DNA of 64,000 nucleotides, from positions 30,132,001 through 30,196,000 of the forward strand of contig CM034546.1 of NCBI GenBank assembly GCA_020055645.1, written 5' to 3'. The stretch is from Tomocerus qinae. Lineage: Eukaryota; Arthropoda; Collembola; Entomobryomorpha; Tomoceridae. Positions within the stretch are counted from its first letter, which is position 1; each line of letters opens with the position of its first letter. Position numbers and translations under genes: made by a program. This document shows positions 12,313 through 23,889 of the stretch, in pieces. The notes beneath the pieces were generated by a model. It made no database searches and was not told where the DNA came from. It saw only the letters and a program-made list of their open reading frames with translations.

Positions 12313-15015
12313 TTACGATTTTGAGTATGTAAGTGACAGTTCACGATTATCTATTTTTCGCATTTTAAAAATGTTCGTTTGACGAATTCTCCTACCTTTG
12401 TTCACTTTATATTGCGTATTTATAAATGGCTGAGGTCTTGTACGTCTGATAAACACTGGGAACCTCAGCTTTAATCTAATCCTTCTGACTTGTAAATTTG
12501 TTTGGATTCGTAAATATGATAAGGCTTTACGGGTTACTTTATATAAATGTTTTGGGTTGAATTTGTTTTTGTTTTCCAATAAAAATTCCAAACAGAAGAC
12601 AACTACACATGCCAGAAAAACATAAAAGACAACAGCTATGTTGGAGTTCGCGAATGTCAAAGGTCGCAAATCATCATTATTAAGACAACGCCGACATTGT
12701 TTAAAGTTCTGTTTCTCAAAATATGATTTCCATTTGGAATATATTCCACTTTGAACGATGTGGATTAACCTATCTTTGAAATATGATTTTCCTAACATGA
12801 AGTTTTGAGAACCTAATCTTATTCCTTTGGTTTTTCTAAGAATGGCATTCTCGGGTTTCCCAAAATAGAGTTGTCTACGTGGATGGGATACTGTTTCAGG
12901 GTTCCAGTTAGAATTGTCAACAAACCAGTGGAGATTGTTCTCTTTGTCAATGTAGATTGAATTGTTGCACTCGGAAATGAATTGTTGCGGAGTGACGGAG
13001 GGAAAGTTGGTGTTTATTATGTGTCTTTGAAAAATGGTGTCGTTTAGTTTTATCAATTTAGACAATTGTTTGGAAGTATTTCTGCGATCTCCAGATAATA
13101 ATTCATTGTATAAGATATACTCCAAATCATCAGCAAACGGCATTATCTCCATACTAAGTAATTTCAATTTGTATTTAAGAGTTCTCCATCTCATTCCAAT
13201 CTTCTGTACAAAATCCTTGTCATTGTTATAACTAACTTGACATTCGTTTGAAGCCTTTTGATCCCAAGTAAAATTGGGATTAACCCACATTTCCATTAAA
13301 CAGTTTAAGCCCATAGCTGACGTTACTGTTTCCATTGCCTTATTTGGTAGCCATCTACCATTCCAAGAATGAAATATTGTAAGTCCGGTAGAAACAATAT
13401 GTTTATGATCAATTAGATCAAATATCGATTCTATTCTTTGTACAGGTGGCTCACTAATTACATCCGTGATAACAATTCCCTTATATCCATTGGTTATGAC
13501 GATGAACATCAACAAAAGTGGGCCAATTACAAGTCTCAGCCAAAGTAACTTTTCGTACTTTGTGTGGAGAGAGTAACTCACTTCTAACAGGTAGGCGTAA
13601 ATAATTAATGGAAATATGAATTACAAATCCCCCTTTAAATAAAGGATAATTAGAGCAAAACAAATTACTGAGAGTGACGTCACAAGTAGAAAAATCCACG
13701 TTAACAAATCAAAAGGACTTGTAAATGCTCTAAAATTTTCTCTGTCTTGGCTTAAAATGCTGCACGTAATAAAGTTATAACCTTCTTCTGATGTTGGAAT
13801 GTATACAAATGGTACATTATAAGCGCCTGGTAAATATTTATCAATATCTATTAATGTTTCCATTATATTTTTTTTAGCTACTCGACCTTTAATGTTGCTT
13901 TCATTTTCTTCGAGGGTTAAAGTTATTGTAAATATTTCCTTTCCTGTTACTATTTCGTAAATTCCGCAAAACGTTTTATGCTTGAAAGTAGCGTTAGGAA
14001 TATTGTCGAACAGCAACGAACCTACAGCTAATTCAATATATTGTTTGGACATCGATTTAGCCATATGTATTGGTAGGTTACACCATTGTACTCCATCCTC
14101 ATATTCTTTAAGAACGGGGAAATCCATTTCTGCTGCAACAGCTATCTCTCTCATGTACATGTTTCTTATATGTAGTTGCCCTTTCAAACTCGGGGCGTTG
14201 AACTGAGTCCTAATAGTACCTCTATTTTTAACACTTTTATTACTAGAATATAATTCTACTCGAAAAAAATTTGTCCTTTTAAACGGTAACCAAATAATTA
14301 AATAACAAAATTCGTCACTTTCTACTGCGTGTAAATAAAATCTTTTCAATTCAATATCATATACACCAATATAAATAAAGCTTGCAGTTAAAAGCGTTTG
14401 CCACAGTCCCTTTTTTGAATAGATATTTTGAATTTTAGATAGGAAATAAGACTTCTGCCGAAAATTATTTTGATTTAATAAAATATGTACCCTAGAATTG
14501 TCCTCCAAGTTATAAACACTTTTCTCTGGATAAAGTACGGAATTATCTCCTGGAATTTTGAAAGGAGTAACTAGATTTCTGGAAACGTACATTGCGAAAT
14601 ATATTTGTACATCATCCGTGACATCCAAATTGACGACAATATGTGACAGACAGTTAAACCGAGAGAAAAAATATGGAGGGGCAAATATTCGCTTTTTCAT
14701 AAAGGCACTTTTAACATTGCAGACTCTGAAAATGCTTTCACATGCAGCGAGTCTCTCTGAAAACTGTTCTTCGAGTACATCAAATCTTGTCACTGCAAAT
14801 GGAACTTTGATCTTTGTCAGTTCATCTAAATATTTTGTAGCCGATGCTTGATTGTAATTCCATTTGTTAAAAACTATATTAATGTAGCAATCGTGATCAA
14901 CATTTACTATTTGTTCTAACGTTGTTGAACTACTTGAAATTACATCAGAAAATGTAATTATCGTTACCATAAAGGAAGTGAGAGTACAAAATAAGACACT
15001 TAATCGACGAAACAT
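12313..15015 (-). pseudogene. IR-like receptor, duplicate copy 1, one in-frame stop codon
   Basis: An open frame of 901 codons, interrupted once by TAA at 13621-13623, where copy 36351-39050 has TAC (Tyr). The first half (from 15015, ATG, MFRRLSVLFC) includes a signal segment, an ectodomain with conserved CYINIVFNKW, the TSEEGYNFITC motif and M1 (about residues 432-455). The stop falls just after M1, before the pore region. The second half continues in the same frame without further damage: pore, M3 with GYKGIVITDV, the S2-like lobe with VQSGIYSKW, M4, and a basic cytoplasmic tail to the stop at 12313. A truncated product would have no channel. Because only this one codon is broken, either very recent pseudogenisation or functional readthrough is possible. 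It is the leftmost member of the duplicated minus-strand series. Confidence 0.85.
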
Positions 15016-15103
15016 TTTCTTGTTTTTAAATTATGAAATTTTTGTATAATATAATGTTTCTTAATTCGCTAAAGAGTTGTTGCCTTCCTCGTCATCAGTA
15101 TTA

Positions 15104-16051
15104 TCTCTATTTATAATCGCAGAGTCGAAAAAATTTACGTGTCTATATTTCTATCTATGTATGTACGGTTGGTAGGGTGTTCCGAAAAGCAAAATGCGCA
15201 TGCTCACTTTCTCTAAACCACCGAACAATGCATAGGGGCATGTAAATTTGAATATTGTATCTATCTAATAAAAACTTAAGGACGAAGTTTGCATTTGGGT
15301 AATGTCCCTAAAATGAGCAATGCTCAAGTCCGTATGCTATGCTTTTCTAACATCAGATATCAAAATGCAACTTCTGTGTTAAGATCTGGTGTATGATTAT
15401 TTCAAAACAAACAACATCTTTGATTTTGATTGTGCTTTGTGTTTGTAGTAGATATGCATGTTTTGTATTGCTTTTCGGGTATTGATTGTTTGTTCATCTG
15501 TAGGTAAGTATCTTTCTTAACTTAAAAATTGTCGACCTGGAATGTTTTGCGAAATTTGTGAAAGTGAAAAATTGCGAAATTGAATTTAAGCAACAGGATT
15601 AATGCTGCGCAAAAGCAGTTTTTCTTGAAAATGTGTACAAAAAAATTGACTTTAATATTAAATATCTCAGAAAGTAATGAGACTTTTTAAATAAAATTTG
15701 GAAAGTATATTTTAGTAAATATGGGAGACCTTTACTTTCAATATGAATCAATTACTATCAGAGGGGGCAGAGATAGCCCCAGACGGGGGTTAAGAGCTCC
15801 CAAAACATTTGACTGACTCAAAATGGTTTGAAATAACATTTTTACATACCCTTCGACAGACTCAATGGATTTCAGCATTTTGAAAATTTGTAGCGCTATT
15901 TTAAAATTCGGGACAGTGTGCTGTGCCATAACCATAGTAGGCAACTAAGGCAAATAGCAATGATTTTTTTGGGATTGTTTTTATTACTGGGATGGGTTGC
16001 CTATTGAATTTCTCTTGAGTGCTAGGTTCGTCCCTTTGCTGGGTTCACTAG
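15104..16051 (+). mobile_element. Non-autonomous Helitron, 948 bp (family A, copy 1)
   Basis: It begins TCTCTATTTATAATCGCAG after A15103 and ends CACTAG before T16052. It has no terminal inverted repeat and no target duplication. The paralogous site at 39138/39139 reads A-T without the insert, so this is a clean insertion between A and T, as Helitrons do. TCTCTA and CTAG match canonical Helitron 5' and 3' ends; the usual 3' hairpin is weak. It encodes no protein; the small minus ORF near 15738-15944 is not conserved. Relative to copy 2 it has about 110 extra bases near 15233-15345. It inserted within the 5' flank of the IR copy after the duplication. Confidence 0.85.
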
Positions 16052-18540
16052 TTTCAAATAAACATCATCTATGAAAATTAACAAATCAATTTTACTCAGT
16101 AGAACATTACGCGTTGATTGGTTTATTTCCACAGACTGAAGTAGTTTTTTAAGCATTAAACTTTGATTGAAGCACAGTTTGGACGTAGATTTATAAATCA
16201 CTGTGGCACATTTTTTACCACGTTTACCAAAAGTACAAAAATTGGTATTTTTGAATATTGTAGCTTTGAAGGACGGTATTAGGATTTAGTTTTATCCTGC
16301 CATCTAAACTTTTAACACAACCGTTATTATTTGTATTATAAATTATAATATGGATGATACACCAATAAATGGGTGTTAGTGAGTAAGTTGCGAAATGTAA
16401 AACCAGTAAAGTAACTTGGAAAGACCGATTTCTTAGCTTTTATAACGCTGTATCTACGCCACAACTGAAATTAAGTTTTATTAATTCTTTATCTGCTACA
16501 CTTTATGTAATGTTCACTTTTCAGTGATTGACCTGAAAATATTTTCGCAGAAGTCAATTTCTGTCGATTTTTTTCCAACTCCTTTGCAAGCTGCAAAAGT
16601 CATCGACAATAGGACGAAAAGCAGTGCCAAGGGGCAAAGCTAATGCATTCGTTGTTTTTACTAATAAAGCTTTAATGTATTTTCACATGCAGAATCAACA
16701 AAAAAATTATTTTCGATTTCGTTAAGTAAGATAGTAATGATAGTGTTATAACCATAAAAGTTTCATGAAGTTACACTCACCCATCGGAACGAATTCACAA
16801 TTATGGTCACACTGAATGTGATTAGGATAGTAAATGCGATTAATTTCAAGTTAGAATTTCCAACCCAACAACGAAAGATGTCCGTTAAAGGGACGGCTCA
16901 GATGAGTCATAGAACTGTGGACTATTGCAAGTTTGTGAAGTCTTTCCAGGAAGTTACCAAAAGTAATCTTTGTAATACATCTGTTGGAAAATTATATAGT
17001 ACCGCCAGAATTGACACGCAAATATTTTATTTCCGTCCGTTCCGTCAGGCCTAATTAAATTTCCCGATACTTATTACGAAACTGTTTTGCAAATGCAGAC
17101 TAAAAAAATTCCCTTTTTAATAGCTAAAATGTTTTCTTTAATGTCACAATAACTTCTTGAAACCAGTATTAGAAACTTGGGATTGTAAGACAGTATAGCA
17201 AGAGGTATACTTAAATCAACCGACATTCAACATTCAGGTTGTTAATGTATACTAACTACCTATATATGTCAACATTCAGGAAAGTATTGTAATTAAATAT
17301 AAATGAAAGATAGCCAAAGCAGCTAACACTCAACAAAAAGAACACTGATATATGGATTATGATATTATTCATCGTTTAGCTGAGCAAGGAGTTGGGAAAA
17401 ACTGGTTCAATGTAAATTTTGTATCCATTCTTTTACATGTTAATGTAGGATGAGAATACAAGTCAAATATCAGTTCATAGCATTTAGTCATTTTTTATAG
17501 GGGCAAAGATTTTGTAGGGTCCTTATAAAAATGTAAGGAAAGGAATGATTTAACCAACTATCTATACTATAGGACATACAACATTTAATAATCTATAAAA
17601 GTATGAACTCCATATAATGTTATTTAATGTCATTGCTAGGTTGGAAATAAAACTTTTGGTGTCAAAATTAAGTACGGTTTATAGAAATGAGAAACTTTAA
17701 ATGGTTTTGGGTGTTTTATACATATTTTACAGCTGTAGATAGTCCATATATATAGGTACAAATTACTACCCAATTTCTGCTTGAGTTCTTTGGCAAGATG
17801 TAGTAATATGCAATCCAATGCAGGCATTACCAGCATCTGGACTTTAATTTTGGTATTACAGCATACACAAATACAAGAGAAAACATTATCAATGTCAATT
17901 ACACTGTATATATTTAAAAGGACTTAGGTACTCTCATATAGAGTCTAGATATAGAATCTCTCATTAATCTATACCTTATATTACATGTACAATATTTCAT
18001 AGCATGTTCCTTGAACAGGTAATGAATAGGTAATTAAAGAAACTACTGACTTGAACAAAACGGTGTCTAAAAGAATAACCTTGCATGGTACAAGTTTTTC
18101 TCACCATTAAGGCAAATAATATAAATTAAAAGATTCAATTTTTATAACCTGGCTTTTGACTTTGCTAAGAAAGCGATTTGTTAACCTTTTACATTGACAA
18201 GGATATTAAAAGTAGTGAACCCATAAAATTAAATTTGTAATAATCCATATTTTGATAAAAAGGACATACCTGCTTAGTCAATAAAGATTTTAGTTATCCA
18301 CATTCGCCAATAACCGGCCGAGGGACGAGTTTTCCATACTTTTACACTTGCCGAAATTAGTGTAAAGGCTTATTAATGTAATACATCGACAAAAACTGAT
18401 ATACAAAAAGAGATAGTAAGCATGAGGATATACTGTGTTATCTTAGGTTCATATATTATTCAGTGTTGTATGCCTGTCTCTAAAACAATATTATTGGCGG
18501 AGTCAAACCATTTTCAGCAGTTGTATAATACCAACATAAA
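16052..18540. repeat. Duplicated non-coding flank C, copy 1
   Basis: This stretch matches 39139-42390 and, more loosely, 28720-30790, in the same orientation. Shared landmarks include AAAATTAACAAATCAATTTT, ATATAAATGAAAGATAGCCA and the block before 18540. The copies differ by many small indels, with no conserved long ORF. It lies upstream (5') of the minus-strand IR copy. The 892-bp element of copy 3 is absent here (empty site about 17619-17625). A possible exon remnant sits at 16780-16830. Confidence 0.8.
16780..16830 (-). pseudogene. Exon remnant, Cys-containing, with splice donor (copy 1)
   Basis: On the minus strand the sequence reads HIQCDHNCEFVPMG followed by a GTGAGT donor. The homologous place at about 28.78-28.83 kb reads HIQCDQNGSFVPIG followed by GTAAGT, and at about 39.81 kb it is further eroded. 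The C-D-x-N-G-x-F-x-P pattern recalls part of thyroglobulin type-1 or other small Cys-rich modules, but it is too short to assign. I see no partner exon nearby. Confidence 0.35.
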
Positions 18541-18605
18541 CCCGGGGGACCCAACGGTAGTAATCTGATCTAACACACCGAGCGCGCTACTAACCATGCA
18601 AATTC
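18541..18605 (-). mobile_element. tRNA-derived SINE fragment
   Basis: This is a partial match to the SINE head at about 52.01-52.08 kb (CCCGGGGGACCC, then CGCGCTACTAACCA). It is followed by the same downstream sequence (TTCTTGTTGGTATCTGCC), so it is the same ancestral insertion carried by block D. Flank E is missing between flank C and this SINE, which points to a deletion in unit 1. Confidence 0.6.
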
Positions 18606-20260
18606 TTGTTGGTATCTGCCTTTGTATGACATGACTCTGTAAATTAGTTTAAACAAATTTTATATTCAAATAGCAAATTGTTAATGGTACCAGCGGATAA
18701 TACTTCTTGCTAGTGTTTTACAGCAGATATATAACTAAAAATAAAGAACAACTACCTATACACAAAATAGCTTCAACTCAAAACATAATTTATTTTCTTG
18801 TCAATTTTCAAATGCAAAACAATCACAAATAAAAACCCAAATTTTATTTAAATTGGAAACGTTGTTGGAGTTAAAACTCTGTTAATAGGGAGAAGCCACC
18901 ATTTACCTGTAACAATTAAATATATTTTAGTAAAATAAATATGTATGGTATTTATTGTTTCTATTTTTACAGTGGAATATTGTTTGAAATTACTACCTGG
19001 GAGAAAAATGCCATTTCAGGAGAACATCATTTTCGTACAAACCATCTGGGAAGCCAACTTTGTAGACGATTTCGGCATTTACCTTCGATATTCATCCCGT
19101 AACGACACACCGGATGAATAAGTCCAGCAGTAGCCGCCTGGGCGATATAACAGTTCCCATTCAAAAGTACACCATTACCTTTCGGACAAACCGGTTTTTG
19201 TATTTCATTTTTATACAGTGATCGCCATAGGCGAAACCCGTTACTTCTACCACGAGTGTCAATTGACGTTTCCAATTGATCCTTTGTCTTGTAGTGAAGG
19301 AATGGTGATTTCACTTGTAAACTTATATAGTATTTGAACAAAGCAATATGCAATAAATGTTATTAGCAAGATTCCATGGGGAATCATTTTGTGACGAAAC
19401 GCGAATTATTTCACCGTTTTTAAATATCAATGCGTTAATTGGAAAATCGAATAGCAGTAGGTTTACAGTTATTTATTAATGTAATTCCATCAAAATATTT
19501 TAAAATATGTTTTTCTTTTTTCGCTTAAATACACACGGGGGCAAACCAGTTAGAGAATGCGTGATAGTGATAAATAGTAAATAGGATTTAATGAATTTAA
19601 CGTGAGTTAAGTAATCATGTTCAATGGTTTATCTAATAATACAGAGAAATGTCATTGACATTAATGAAACAATGTCGTAATTAAACAACCAAAACCAAGT
19701 ACCGGATATTGCGGTAATTCTGAGCCCCGTTGTAAGATATTAATTGAATAAAACTATTCTCTTTTGTAATAAGGAAAATCTAAATTGGTAATAGTGGTAA
19801 ATTAAGGAAAAGTTTTGATAAACCATGAATCGATTGTACTTGAAGTCAGAGGAAAGCCAAACTATAAGACTGTTCATATTAGTATCTAGAATCAGGATAC
19901 AGGTACCAAAAATTGAGCCAGAAATTTTTACAAGAAGTAATTATTGGATTGCATGTATTAAACATTATATTTTCATAAGGAAATACTATATTTTAGAGAT
20001 GCCTTAAATTAATATGCTTACTACAGATCCACAGGACATTCCTCTATGACCATTTATTGGTCCAAGGCTTTATAAATGCTACATCCTAAACTTAGAATTA
20101 TATCCTTATTGATAATTATCAAGTTATTGGATACACAAATACTATATTATTACAGTACCTACCTATATACAAAAAATTTAATTGTAGGAATATAAAACAG
20201 TTTAATAATGATCACTATCAAATAAAATGAATGCATCACTGGGAAATGTATATGTTCAAA
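18606..20260. repeat. Duplicated block D, copy 1
   Basis: It matches 52086-53715 over about 1.6 kb with high similarity, including the small secreted-protein gene and its flanks (for example CATGTTCAATGGTTTATCTA near 19617 and 53097). The only coding content is the frameshifted copy at 19027-19387. Confidence 0.85.
19027..19387 (-). pseudogene. Small secreted 4-Cys protein, copy 1, frameshifted
   Basis: The ATG at 19385-19387 opens a signal-peptide-like sequence (MIPHGILLITFIAYCFVQIL). A 4-bp TATA insertion near 19324-19328, relative to the intact copy 52518-52874, then shifts the frame and leads to an early stop. The rest of the protein, with CPKGNG, NGNCYIAQAA, HPVCRYGMN and GKCRNR and stop TGA at 19027, is preserved in the original frame. 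Conservation after the shift suggests recent loss. A short intron spanning the insertion is unlikely, since the intact copy has no intron there. Confidence 0.75.
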
Positions 20261-20432
20261 TCTTTCGGAACAACAGGCTATCGCCTGCCATCAAATCCGC
20301 GCACAGAATTCCATGCCAATAATTAGATGATCAAAATTATTCAATTTTCTAATTGGCCGTATCACGCTACATTGCTAATGAAGGCTAACTTTGACCTCAA
20401 AATGGTTCATTATTAATTAATGGCAGTATGTA

Positions 20433-20861
20433 CAGGGTGTCAAACTAGGATTCAGGCCCTATGTATCTAAAGAAGCGTTAGTAGCTCGACAAAACCGTTG
20501 ATACCAATCGAAAGCCCGTGCAAAGTTACATTGAAACACCGGTTTTCATTAACTTATTCTTACGCATTAGCTTACACCAGCAGTTCTCCCAAAAAAAGTT
20601 GAAAATATAAATAAATTACTAGCTAATTCGTGACCAAATCTGTCGCGAGGGTTGAATTTTAGTCAGCGGTATTGTGTTGCCACTGTTTCCGCTGTTGCCG
20701 CCGTTGCCGCTGGGAGGTATGGGGGTATGTGAAGGAATAAGTTGATTACAACCGGTGTTTCAATGTAACTTTGCACGGGCTTTTGATTGGTATCAACGGT
20801 TTTGTCGTGCTACTTACGGTTCTTTAGATACATAGGGCCTGAATCCTAGTTTGACACCCTG
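20433..20861. mobile_element. 429-bp MITE with about 112-bp TIRs, TA target duplication (Tc1/mariner-type)
   Basis: The element starts CAGGGTGTCAAACTAGGATT, and the same sequence is inverted at the right end. The arms are about 112 bp and nearly identical (about 3-4 mismatches). TA dinucleotides flank it (20431-20432 and 20862-20863). The flanks join into a Harbinger-type MITE whose uninterrupted relative lies at about 32.06 kb (GGCAGTATG then TATAATGG), so this is a nested insertion. No transposase. The TA duplication fits Tc1/mariner; the class call is inference. Confidence 0.85.
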
Positions 20862-21043
20862 TATAAAGATGGTTCGAATACCGTAAACCACTAATCAAAC
20901 ATGTGATCATGGTAGGTGACCGGAGTAAGTTAGTAAGTAAGTAAGCCAGTAACAACACTTCTATTTCAAAACAAAAGTTGACTCTAGATTGGAAAATCTC
21001 TGCCTACCGTCCCATCGTACAACTTATGCCGCCGGAATAAACA

Positions 21044-21085
21044 CTAGCTTTATTTATAACAGGGCCTGGGCCCTGTGACCAGCTT
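21044..21085 (-). mobile_element. Helitron family B 3' terminus (minus orientation)
   Basis: On the minus strand: hairpin CAGGGCC-CA-GGCCCTG, then TTATAAATAAAG, then CTAG at 21047-21044, followed by T. A hairpin about 12 nt before a terminal CTAG is diagnostic of Helitron 3' ends. The same terminus occurs at 31746-31777 and, with a different spacer, at about 31486-31522. The 5' end was not located. Confidence 0.75.
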
Positions 21086-21099
21086 ACTAAGTACCTATA

Positions 21100-21713
21100 T
21101 ATGGAACTTTCGTGTCGTTATTCTTGCTTTATAAAAGTAAATTAACTCCGGCAGTTTATTGTTTCAAAATTGGAAATTGGTTAAGTTGGAGTTTTACAAG
21201 GCTTAAAGAATTGACTTGGTTGTAGTTGTTGACATTTTAAACAGATTTCATCCATTTGCATAAGCAAGCTTCAAGTAACCTACCTGTTCGATGGACATTT
21301 TATTGGTGAGATTTTAATTTATTAGGCTAAGCTGAGACGTACCATCTTATTACAAATGAGTCATTTATAGGTGAATAGCATTTGTTAACTTAGTATGGAG
21401 CAGTATATGGCACTCCTGAAATTTATCGATTCGCTTAGTGTAATAAACTAGTAAACTAAAACTAAATTAGCATTAACTGTTATAATGAGAAACTGTATGT
21501 AAGCATACGTGGTTAACCTTTTTGGTAACCTTAAACATTCATTTATTATTCAGTTGTTTACTTACTTGATCATGCCCATTATATTCCTCTTAGGTCGCAT
21601 GGCAGCATAAAGTAAGCTTTTATAGTAGCATTATATTTGTAGCTAGTAGTAAGCATAATTTACGTACATTTATCATGAAGGGATAGTCGTATATACAATA
21701 ATCTTCTATAATA
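21100..21713. other. AT-rich intergenic stretch
   Basis: No ORF. Parts from about 21580 (GCAGCATAAAGTAAG, TTATCATGAAG) loosely resemble 55.25-55.36 kb, so it may be another decayed repeat. Confidence 0.3.
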
Positions 21714-22535
21714 CTAGTGAACCCAGCAAAGGGACGAACCTAGCACTCAAGAGAAATTCAATAGGCAACCCATCCCAGTAATAAAAACAATCCCAAAAAA
21801 TCATTGCTATTTACCTTAGTTGCCTACTATGGTTATGACATAGCACACTGTCCTGAATTTTAAACTAGCGCTACAAATTTTCAAAATGCTGAAATCCATT
21901 GAGTCTGTCGAAGGGTATGTAAAAATGTTATTTCAAACCATTTTGAGTCAGTCAAATGTTTTGGGAGCTCGTAACCCCCGTCTGGGGCTATCACTGCCCC
22001 CTCTGATAATTGATTCATATTGAAAGTAAAGGTCCCCCATATTTACTAAAATATACTTGCCAAGTTTTATTTTAAAAGTCCCATTACTTTCTGAGATATT
22101 TAACATTTAAGTCAATTTTTTTGCACACATTTTCAAGAAAAACTGCTTCTGAGCAGCATTAGTCCTGTTGCTTAAATTCAATTTCGCAATTTTTCACTTT
22201 CACAAGTTTCGCAAAACAATCCAGGTCGACAATTTTTAAGTTAAAAAAGATACTTACCTACAGATGAACAAACAATCAATACCCGAAAAGCAATACAAAA
22301 CATGCATATCTACTACAAACACAAAGCACAATCAAAATCAAAGATGTTGTTAGTTTTGAAATAATCATACACCAGATCTTAACACAGAAGTTGTATTTTG
22401 ATATCTGATGTTGTTCGGTGGTTTAGAGAAAGTGAGCATGCGCATTTTGCTTTTTGGAACACCCTACCAACCGTACATACATAGATAGAAATATAGACAC
22501 GTAAATTTTTTCGACTCTGCGATTATAAATAGAGA
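21714..22535 (-). mobile_element. Non-autonomous Helitron, 822 bp (family A, copy 2)
   Basis: An inverted copy of 15104-16051. The minus-strand 5' end TCTCTATTTATAATCGCAG starts at 22535, preceded by A (complement of T22536). The 3' CTAG ends at 21714 and is followed by T. It lacks the extra 110 bp of copy 1. No coding capacity. Together with copy 1 it forms an inverted pair around about 5.7 kb. Confidence 0.85.
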
Positions 22536-22689
22536 TAATCGCACTAATACCTGACTATCTATGTCTTGGTAGGAGAGCCTAGAAAATCTCCATATATTAC
22601 GTAACGTAAAACCCCCTCTCTCAAGTATAGCGCAAGTGCTAGCTGTAACTCTTCTGGACATCGCTTCCTCCCATCAACTATCAACGTAA

Positions 22690-23035
22690 TATATGCATGT
22701 TCCTTGAGAGCACAAAAGTAAAATGCGCATGCCCCTCCCTCTAAACCAACGAATTGAGTTGTTTCATAATTATTATAACATCAGAACAATAATACGAATT
22801 CACACAAGATGATTATTGGTGATTGATTAGAAATAATTAGCTAAAGAAGACAATCCGTTTTCCAAAAACCCGGGATCATATTTTTTTGATTTTAAAGAGG
22901 AACATTCTGGGGTAGTTAATAAAAATAATCTTTTATTATTCCCCATTTGGACCGGAATTGTTTTTATTACTGTGATGGGTGGCCTGCTTAATTTCTCTTG
23001 AGTGCCAGGTTCGCCCCTTAACTGGGTTCAACTAG
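22690..23035 (+). mobile_element. Degraded Helitron family A fragment with 3' end
   Basis: It contains AAAATGCGCATGC and CTCTAAACCA near 22718-22750 (as in family A) and ends GGGTTCAACTAG before T23036, preceded by TTTCTCTTGAGTGCCAGGTTC, as in family A termini. Its orientation is opposite to copy 2, so the two stand head to head. Its 5' end was not resolved. Confidence 0.6.
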
Positions 23036-23099
23036 TAATAAATAATCGCATTCTATTGCGTTATCATTTAAGTGAGACAAATATCAATATTTACAAATA

Positions 23100-23601
23100 T
23101 AATAAATAATAAATTGCATTAGATTTTATTTTTATTTGCCGGTTTTATCTTATAGTTTTTATTTTCTGATATATAAAAATTACAGTTACTAAAAACTTTG
23201 GTGAAAAATTGCAAATTATGTGAAAGCAATCCAAAACACAATTTTGTCACAAAATTTAAAAGGGGGATATTTAAAATGACACATATGATTAAAATCGGTA
23301 AATGATGTAGTTTGAAGTTTCAGATTACCTCTGTTACCCTCGGAAGACAATTTTACGTGGGTATCAGTTCTTGTAAAAACGGCTAATAGAAATACTTTAA
23401 AATTAATTTTGTGGATTTCTCATAGTATGAACACTAATTTGAAAGTGATATTTTAAATTTGGAGCAAATAACATTATTTCTTCCACGTCGGCACATTCGT
23501 TCCAGTCGTCTGGTGTGTAAATTATGGGCAGAAGAAATGGACCGACGTTCGGTGGTGCTAAGGGATGATCTCATAGTGGATGCGTCAGACTTGAAGGAAA
23601 T
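23100..23601 (+). pseudogene. Truncated duplicate of the F-box gene (intron 1 end plus start of exon 2)
   Basis: 23100-23456 is similar to the 3' part of intron 1 of the gene at 7457. 23457-23601 matches exon 2 over the F-box (EQITLFLPRRHIRSSRLV-CKLWAEEMDRRSVVLR-DD). The homology stops abruptly after GACTTGAAGGAA, where the IR-unit sequence (as at 11948) begins. The acceptor of exon 2 has changed from TTTTAG to TTTTAAA, so splicing is lost. Retained intron sequence shows DNA-level duplication, not retroposition. It is not expected to give an F-box protein. Confidence 0.85.
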
Positions 23602-23889
23602 TTACAATGTTGTCGTGAAACTTGTACAAAATTTAATTGTTAGCAGTAAATAAAATTAAACCAGTTTTGAAAAAATTTATCTGGACATTATTTCAATTTA
23701 TTTTACTACTATTACTTTTGACTACATTATGATTATAAGTATGTTAATGACAGGTTACGGTTTCCTATTGACGCAGTTTACGAATGTTCTTTTGACGAAT
23801 TCTCGTACCTTTGTTCACCTTAAATTGGTTGGCTATAAACGGACTGGGTCTTGTACGTCTGATAAAGATGGGATTCCTAAGCATTATTC

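Larger units (their letters stand above)
20262..21100. repeat. Block shared, inverted, with about 31.73-32.17 kb
   Basis: On the minus strand, 20340-20432 and 20863-21085 match 31735-32165: CAATTTTCTAATT, GCTACATTGCTAAT, the Harbinger-type MITE sequence and the Helitron family B tail. No ORF. The copy here is interrupted by the 429-bp element at 20433-20861. Confidence 0.7.
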
